Source of the DNA: JBCBGF01 sp039820585
GTDB lineage: Bacteria > Pseudomonadota > Alphaproteobacteria > Rhodobacterales > Rhodobacteraceae
Direction of reading: 5' to 3'
DNA length: 19,816 nucleotides
Assembly (NCBI GenBank): GCA_039820585.1
Contig: JBCBPV010000068.1
Span: 1 to 19,816 of the forward strand
Below the pieces are notes generated by a model that saw nothing but the letters and a program-made list of their open reading frames with translations, was not told the DNA's origin and made no database searches. Position 1 is the first letter of the stretch. Each line of letters starts with the position of its first letter. The position numbers were made by a program, and so were the translations under genes. Of the stretch, positions 15,761 to 19,816 are shown one piece after another.

Positions 15761-15878
15761 ACCGCTCGCCTTAGTCCTGTCCCACGAGGAAAGAGGGGAT
15801 CTGTCCCGTACAAGCGACAGTCTTACTCTCAGAATTTGACCCTATCGCGTATCTCCCAGGGGAGAGGGTGAGCGGGAG
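15761..15878. repeat. Paired inverted intergenic repeat, copy 3 (BIME-like, most diverged)
   Basis: The left unit (15761-15784, plus strand, ACCGCTCGCCTTAGTCCTGT and onward) and the right unit (15859-15877, minus strand, CCGCTCACCCTCTCCCC) face each other between the convergent mttB-family gene and ssb. The right unit lacks about six bases relative to copies 1 and 2. It ends a few bases from the ssb stop. Similarity to the other copies is clear in the CTCACC and CTCTCCC blocks but weaker elsewhere. Confidence 0.5.
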
Positions 15879-15883
15879 TACCC

Positions 15884-16366
15884 TTAGAACGGAATCTCAT
15901 CATCCAGATCACCCGCGGGCGCTGGGCTTGAATAGCCGCCACCGCCGCCGCCACGCGACTGGTCTTCGACATAGCCACCACCGCCACCGCCATACTCCCC
16001 ACCGCCACCGCCAGAGCGGCCGTCGAGCATTACCATGGTCGAGGTATAAGGCCGCAGCACGACTTCGGTTGAATACCGGTCCTGCCCAGACTGGTCCTGC
16101 CACTTGCGCGTTTCCAATTGGCCCTCAAGATAGACCTTGGAGCCTTTGCGCAAATACTGCTCCGCCGTCCGCGCCAGCGGTTCCGAGAATATCGCCACCG
16201 AATGCCATTCGGTCCGCTCCCGCCGCTCGCCCGTGTTCTTGTCTTTCCAATTCTCTGACGTCGCGATGCGCAGGTTGCACACCTTGCCGCCGTTCTGGAA
16301 GGTCCGCACCTCGGGGTCGCGCCCCAGATTGCCCACCAGGATGACCTTGTTGACCGAGCCTGCCAT
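15884..16366 (-). CDS. ssb: Single-stranded DNA-binding protein
   Basis: SSB coats single-stranded DNA in replication, recombination and repair and recruits partner proteins through its acidic tail. From ATG 16366 the protein is 160 residues. The OB-fold covers about residues 1-110 (MAGSVNKVILVGNLGRDPEV, then RTFQNGGKVCNLRIATSENW). A glycine-rich linker follows (repeated GGGGG tracts), ending in the conserved acidic tip DLDDEIPF. I chose ATG 16366 because a GGGAG/GGGAA site lies just upstream and the SSB family starts here; a longer frame to 16483 adds 39 residues unrelated to SSB. It is convergent with the methyltransferase operon and divergent from the lytic transglycosylase. No LexA-type GTTC-N7-GTTC box was found in its upstream region. 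Confidence 0.96.
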   Translation of the reverse strand: MAGSVNKVILVGNLGRDPEVRTFQNGGKVCNLRIATSENWKDKNTGERRERTEWHSVAIFSEPLARTAEQYLRKGSKVYLEGQLETRKWQDQSGQDRYSTEVVLRPYTSTMVMLDGRSGGGGGEYGGGGGGYVEDQSRGGGGGGYSSPAPAGDLDDEIPF

Positions 16367-16507
16367 GTTTCCCACTCCCGCCGATTCTCGTTTGGTTGGC
16401 CGTGACCATACACTCGCCCGATCATGGTTAACCAGTCGTGAAGTGTCCTGGGCTTGGCGGCCACGCAGCATTTCGCTACACAAAAGCCCGTGACATGTTT
16501 GGGGCGT

Positions 16508-17101
16508 ATGATGCGATATCGAGTGGCCGTGGTTGGGCTGATAACTGGGCTTACACTGACCGGCGCGGCCGTGGCCGAAACGCTGACCGTCTCATCGAAA
16601 AACCGTGTGCAACTGTTTGAGAACCAGACCCGCGTCCTCGATACCCGCGCGCGCCAGCAGTACAACCACTCCGTCCGGCTGCAGCCAGAGCCATTCTCGT
16701 TGAGCCCCGGCTACGACGGCCCCGCTTTCACCGCCCGAAACAGCCCCCACATCCCCGCCGCCCTTGCCGCGGCCCGGCGCAATGGCATCCCCGAGGATCT
16801 ATTCTTGCGGCTGGTGAGCCAGGAAAGCGCCTGGAATCCGCGCGCCAAGTCGCACAAGGGCGCCATGGGGCTGGCGCAACTGATGCCCGGCACGGCGCGA
16901 ATGCTCCGGGTAAATGCGTGGGATCCAGCGCAGAACCTTGAGGGCGGCGCGCGGTACTTGCGCAAGCAGTATGACCGGTTTGGGTCCTGGCGGCTGGCGC
17001 TGGCGGCGTACAATGCCGGCCCCGGCGCGGTGGAGCAGCATCGAGGAGTGCCCCCATTCCGCGAGACGCAGGGGTACATCAGGGCCATCCTGGGGCGCTG
17101 A
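16508..17101 (+). CDS. Secreted lytic transglycosylase (Slt/MltE-like catalytic domain)
   Basis: This enzyme cleaves the peptidoglycan glycan strand to leave 1,6-anhydro-muropeptides, acting in the periplasm. The 197-residue protein from ATG 16508 begins with a signal peptide (MMRYRVAVVGLITGLTLTGA, cleavage near AVA-E at residue 23). The transglycosylase SLT domain runs from about residue 82 to the end: Glu106 in LVSQESAWNP is the expected catalytic acid, followed by KGAMGLAQLMPGTARML and LALAAYNAGPGAV, both hallmark motifs. There is no lipobox, so a lipoprotein is unlikely. The ribosome-binding site is weak (TTGGGGCGT), and ATG 16511 is an equally possible start. It is divergent from ssb. 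A terminator-like dyad lies 75 bases past its stop. Confidence 0.92.
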   Translation: MMRYRVAVVGLITGLTLTGAAVAETLTVSSKNRVQLFENQTRVLDTRARQQYNHSVRLQPEPFSLSPGYDGPAFTARNSPHIPAALAAARRNGIPEDLFLRLVSQESAWNPRAKSHKGAMGLAQLMPGTARMLRVNAWDPAQNLEGGARYLRKQYDRFGSWRLALAAYNAGPGAVEQHRGVPPFRETQGYIRAILGR

Positions 17102-17175
17102 TATCCATGCGCCTGCCGGGCAACCGCACTAACCCTGCGGCAACGCCGCGCGGGTGACACGGGCAGACCTCTGTG

Positions 17176-17207
17176 GCAGATAGTTTAATGTCAAACTATC
17201 TGCTTTT
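17176..17207. terminator. Perfect 11-bp dyad with T-tract before lpd (terminator or operator)
   Basis: GCAGATAGTTT (17176-17186) and AAACTATCTGC (17193-17203) form a perfect 11-bp inverted repeat with a six-base loop, followed by TTTT. On the plus strand this has the form of an intrinsic terminator for the lytic transglycosylase transcript. It sits one base before the AGGGAGGG ribosome-binding site (17208-17215) of lpd, so it might instead be an operator or attenuator for lpd. The AT-rich stem is unusual in this GC-rich sequence. Confidence 0.6.
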
Positions 17208-17219
17208 AGGGAGGGTCCC

Positions 17220-18617
17220 ATGGCCGCTCAATCGTTCGATCTTGTCGTTATCGGTGCCGGTCCCGGCGGTTACGTAGCCGCAATCCGGGCCAGCCAACTG
17301 GGTTTGAAGGTCGCCATCGTCGAACGCGAGCATATGGGGGGCATCTGCCTGAACTGGGGCTGTATCCCAACCAAGGCGATGCTGCGCTCGTCCGAGATCT
17401 TTCACCTGATGCACCGCGCGAAAGAGTTCGGGCTTAAGGCCGAGGGGATCGGCTATGATCTGGACGCCGTGGTCAAACGCTCGCGCGGCGTGGCGAAACA
17501 GCTGAACTCTGGCGTCGGCCACCTGATGAAGAAGAACAAAGTGACCGTTGTGATGGGTGAGGCGACGTTGACCGCCAAGGGCAAGGTTTCCGTCAAGACC
17601 GACAAGGGTACCGACGACCTGGTGGCCAAGAATATTATCCTTGCCACCGGCGCCCGTGCGCGCGAGTTGCCGGGGCTGGAGGCGGATGGCAAGCGGGTCT
17701 GGACCTACAAGCACGCGCTGACGCCGCCGCATATGCCGAAAAAGCTGCTGGTCATCGGCTCGGGCGCGATCGGGATTGAGTTTGCGAGCTTCTACAACAC
17801 GCTGGGTGCCGACACGACGGTGGTAGAGGTCATGGATCGGATCCTGCCGGTGGAAGACGAAGAGATTAGCGCCTTTGCCAAGAAGTCGTTTGAGAAACAG
17901 GGCATGAAGATCATGCCCAAGGCGATGGTTAAACAGCTGGATCGCTCGGCGGACAAGGTGGTCGCGCATATCGAAGTGGGCGGCAAGATCGAGAAGCATG
18001 AGGTCGATACCGTCATCTCCGCCGTCGGGATTGTGGCGAATACCGAAGGGCTGGGGCTGGAGGCGCTGGGCGCCAAGATCGACCGCAGCTTTGTAGTGAC
18101 CGATGAGTATTGCCGGACCGGGGTTGAGGGGCTGTATGTCATCGGCGATGCGACCAACGGCCCGTGGCTGGCCCACAAGGCGAGCCACGAGGGCGTGATG
18201 GTGGCAGAGCTGATTGCGGGGAAAAACAACGTGCATCCGGTGACGCCGGAAAGCATTGCGGGCTGTACGTATTGCCACCCGCAGGTGGCGTCGGTGGGCT
18301 ATTCCGAGGCGAAGGCAAAAGAGCTGGGCTACGACATCCGCGTTGGGCGCTTCCCCTTCATCGGGAATGGCAAGGCGATTGCGCTGGGCGAGAGCGAGGG
18401 CATGATCAAGACGGTGTTCGATGCCAAGACCGGTGAACTGCTTGGGGCACATATGATCGGCGCCGAAGTGACCGAGATGATCCAAGGCTATGTGGTCGGC
18501 CGGACGATGGAGACGACGGAAGAGGATCTTATGAACACGGTCTTCCCGCACCCGACGATCTCCGAGGCGATGCACGAGGCGGTGCTGGATGCCTATGATC
18601 GCGTTATTCATATCTAG
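17220..18617 (+). CDS. lpdA: Dihydrolipoyl dehydrogenase (E3 / L-protein)
   Basis: This flavoenzyme reoxidises dihydrolipoamide with NAD+ in 2-oxoacid dehydrogenase complexes and in the glycine cleavage system. The 465 residues are full length. Visible are the FAD motif VVIGAGPGGYVAA (9-21), the redox disulfide Cys43-Cys48 in GGICLNWGCIPTK, the NAD-binding segment LLVIGSGAIGIEFASF, the second FAD contact YVIGDAT, and the C-terminal active-site pair His444 and Glu449 in FPHPTISEAMHE. ATG 17220 has an AGGGAGGG ribosome-binding site four bases upstream. No pdh, sucA/sucB or gcv genes are beside it, so its complex cannot be read from context. It could serve glycine cleavage, which would consume glycine from the methyl-transfer operon, but this is speculation. 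Confidence 0.96.
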   Translation: MAAQSFDLVVIGAGPGGYVAAIRASQLGLKVAIVEREHMGGICLNWGCIPTKAMLRSSEIFHLMHRAKEFGLKAEGIGYDLDAVVKRSRGVAKQLNSGVGHLMKKNKVTVVMGEATLTAKGKVSVKTDKGTDDLVAKNIILATGARARELPGLEADGKRVWTYKHALTPPHMPKKLLVIGSGAIGIEFASFYNTLGADTTVVEVMDRILPVEDEEISAFAKKSFEKQGMKIMPKAMVKQLDRSADKVVAHIEVGGKIEKHEVDTVISAVGIVANTEGLGLEALGAKIDRSFVVTDEYCRTGVEGLYVIGDATNGPWLAHKASHEGVMVAELIAGKNNVHPVTPESIAGCTYCHPQVASVGYSEAKAKELGYDIRVGRFPFIGNGKAIALGESEGMIKTVFDAKTGELLGAHMIGAEVTEMIQGYVVGRTMETTEEDLMNTVFPHPTISEAMHEAVLDAYDRVIHI

Positions 18618-18643
18618 GCACTTATAGCAGTATATTTTTTTCA

Positions 18644-18690
18644 CGAGGGGCGCTGCCCCTCGCGCTCCCCGGGATATTTCTGGACCAAAG
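18644..18690. repeat. GC-rich hairpin element after lpd
   Basis: CGAGGGGC (18644-18651) and GCCCCTCG (18655-18662) form a perfect 8-bp stem with a three-base loop, followed by CGCTCCCCGGGATATTTCTG and ACCAAAGAGG. I recall this hairpin-plus-GGATATTT block as a frequent intergenic motif in Rhodobacteraceae, but cannot check it here. It lies between convergent genes. The T-tract (about 18634-18641) comes before, not after, the hairpin on the plus strand, so it is not a standard intrinsic terminator in either direction. Confidence 0.55.
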
Positions 18691-18700
18691 AGGTGCGGGT

Positions 18701-19093
18701 TTAGCGCTTGAGTATGCGGTTGATCGCAGCGAAGGCCTGGACGAAGCCTATCGGGTCGAGTGCGGTGCAATTGGCCCGGACGTCCGGCAGGAGGGTTTCC
18801 ATCGAGGCCGGGTCGAGGCTGGGGGAGCATTGGCCAGCGGCGCAGGGCGTCATCGGTAGCCCCGTGAGCGTGGCACCCGCGCGGGCGATCAGCATTGCAT
18901 CGGCTGGAGTGGCGCGCAGATAGATGCCCGGCGCGGGCGTGGCGGCGCAGTCGAAATAGGTGATCCCGCCCATATCGTCGACGCTGTCGCACACGACGGT
19001 CCACGCGCCGAAGGTTTCCTCGGTGCGCATCTTTTCGGGCGAAAAAGCCAGTGCGTGGGCCGGGAATATCAGGGCGAGGATGAGTATGCGCAT
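18701..19093 (-). CDS. Small secreted protein of unknown function, IalB-like layout
   Basis: From ATG 19093 this is a 130-residue protein with a short signal peptide (MRILILALIFPAHALA, cleavage before FS). The mature part opens with ETFGAWTVVCDSVDD, which resembles the GDW-V-CD opening of IalB-like proteins and of the gene at 6641-7162. It then has several cysteines (FDCAATPAPGIYL, MTPCAAGQCSPSL, RANCTAL) that could form periplasmic disulfides. A longer in-frame start at 19171 was rejected because it would add 26 charged residues before an obvious signal peptide. It is convergent with lpd and divergent from the MFS gene. Function is unknown; the family relation is tentative. Confidence 0.6.
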   Translation of the reverse strand: MRILILALIFPAHALAFSPEKMRTEETFGAWTVVCDSVDDMGGITYFDCAATPAPGIYLRATPADAMLIARAGATLTGLPMTPCAAGQCSPSLDPASMETLLPDVRANCTALDPIGFVQAFAAINRILKR

Positions 19094-19181
19094 GCCCGCC
19101 AGATAGGGCGCGCGGATGACAGGACCATGACGGGCGGCGGTGCGATTGACACCCCTCGCGCCCGGGCGCAAGAAGCGCTCT

Positions 19182-19816
19182 ATGCAGACAAATTGGACTC
19201 AGATCCTGGCGCTGTGGCTCGCCGGGCTGGGCGCGGCGGCGCAATACGGCAAGGTCAGCGTGATCTTCGACCAGCTGGGGGCAGTGTACCCCGATGCGGG
19301 TGTCGCGCTGGGGCTGGTCGTGTCGCTGGTGGGGTTTGTGGGCATCGTGCTGGGCGTGGTGGCCGCGCTGCTGGTGGCACGGCTGCGGTATCGGCGGACG
19401 CTCGTTTGGGCGCTGGTGGGGGGTGGGGTGATCTCGCTGTACCAGGGGACGCTGCCTGCGCTGCCGTGGATGCTGGCCAGTCGGGTGCTTGAGGGGATGT
19501 CCCATCTAGCGATCGTGGTGGCCGCGCCGACGATGATTGCTGCGGTCAGCGCCGATGCCGATCGTGGGCTGGCGCTGACGCTGTGGGGCACGTTTTTCGG
19601 TGTGGCGTTCACCGCGCTGGTGTGGCTGGGCTTGCCGTTTGTGGACTGGCTGGGTCTGCCGGCGCTGTTTGTCGCCCATGGCGTGTACATGCTGGCCTTT
19701 GCTATGATCCTGTCGCGGATCCTGCCGCGGATCGAGGCGCCGGTGGAAGAGGCGCCACTGACGCCGCGGGCGATTTTGCGGCGCCATGGCGAGATATATC
19801 GCTCGCCCTTTGTCAG
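19182..19816 (+). CDS. MFS transporter (partial, cut by window end)
   Basis: The plus-strand frame from ATG 19182 (MQTNWTQILALWLAGLGAAA) stays open to the window edge, giving 211 codons, about half of a usual 400-residue major facilitator. It shows successive hydrophobic helices, including GLVVSLVGFVGIVLGVVAAL, then a basic loop RLRYRR as expected between helices 2 and 3 of MFS proteins, a helix ending in SRVLEGMSHLAIVVAAP, and a charged cytoplasmic segment at the break (RIEAPVEEAPLTPRAILRR). A purine-rich AAGAAG lies upstream of the start. The substrate is unknown. Confidence 0.82.
   Translation, partial: MQTNWTQILALWLAGLGAAAQYGKVSVIFDQLGAVYPDAGVALGLVVSLVGFVGIVLGVVAALLVARLRYRRTLVWALVGGGVISLYQGTLPALPWMLASRVLEGMSHLAIVVAAPTMIAAVSADADRGLALTLWGTFFGVAFTALVWLGLPFVDWLGLPALFVAHGVYMLAFAMILSRILPRIEAPVEEAPLTPRAILRRHGEIYRSPFV

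Noticed and set aside
16367..16483. N-terminal extension of ssb to ATG 16483
   Set aside because: The family begins at MAGSVNK and a good ribosome-binding site directly precedes that start; the extension overlaps the divergent promoter region.
19146..19151. Perfect TTGACA upstream of the MFS gene
   Set aside because: No acceptable -10 hexamer is found 15-19 bases downstream; it probably occurs by chance in this divergent region.
17196..19505. Very long minus-strand open frame (769 codons) opposite lpd and its neighbours
   Set aside because: It lies antisense to an unmistakable dihydrolipoyl dehydrogenase, is rich in Arg/His/Gln/Pro as expected of an antisense frame in GC-rich DNA, and shows no domain.
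1..19816. CRISPR arrays, tRNA or rRNA genes, insertion sequences, riboswitches
   Set aside because: No regularly spaced direct repeats, no tRNA-like cloverleaf, no rRNA motif, no transposase gene and no recognisable riboswitch core were seen by eye; a covariance-model scan would be needed to exclude small RNAs.

Overview
The window looks like chromosomal DNA from a high-GC alphaproteobacterium of the Rhodobacteraceae (Roseobacter) type. This is inferred from gene content and style: an MttB-family methyltransferase beside GcvT-fused dimethylglycine/sarcosine dehydrogenase-like flavoproteins, IalB-like small secreted proteins, a glycine-rich SSB, and GC-rich hairpins after genes. No phage, transposase, CRISPR, rRNA or tRNA was recognised.

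Left part (1-6531): a MATE-family exporter on the minus strand is cut by the window edge. Its last ~29 codons are replaced by a perfect fold-back of its own sequence, most likely an assembly or library artefact. Next comes dabB-dabA (minus), the two subunits of an energy-coupled inorganic-carbon accumulation system, with a divergent LysR-type regulator upstream of dabB.

Middle part (6641-15758): a small secreted IalB-like protein, a 314-base stretch without a recognised gene, then a second LysR-type regulator diverging from a compact four-gene plus-strand operon. The operon encodes an 815-aa FAD/GcvT flavoprotein, a zinc homocysteine S-methyltransferase, a second 815-aa FAD/GcvT flavoprotein, and an MttB-family (non-pyrrolysine) methyltransferase. 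All three junctions are 4-base overlaps. The set would make sense as a route that strips methyl groups from glycine betaine or a related methylated amine towards glycine, passing methyls to homocysteine and to tetrahydrofolate. No corrinoid protein is present, although MttB enzymes normally need one. A LysR T-N11-A dyad and a plausible sigma-70 promoter sit in textbook geometry in the divergent intergenic region.

Right part (15761-19816): ssb (minus), a secreted lytic transglycosylase, dihydrolipoyl dehydrogenase preceded by a perfect 11-bp dyad, a GC-rich hairpin element, another small secreted protein related in style to the first, and the start of an MFS transporter cut by the window edge.

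Three diverged copies of a paired inverted intergenic repeat (BIME-like) lie at 1452-1573, 6525-6632 and 15761-15878. Each abuts the 3' end of a minus-strand gene.
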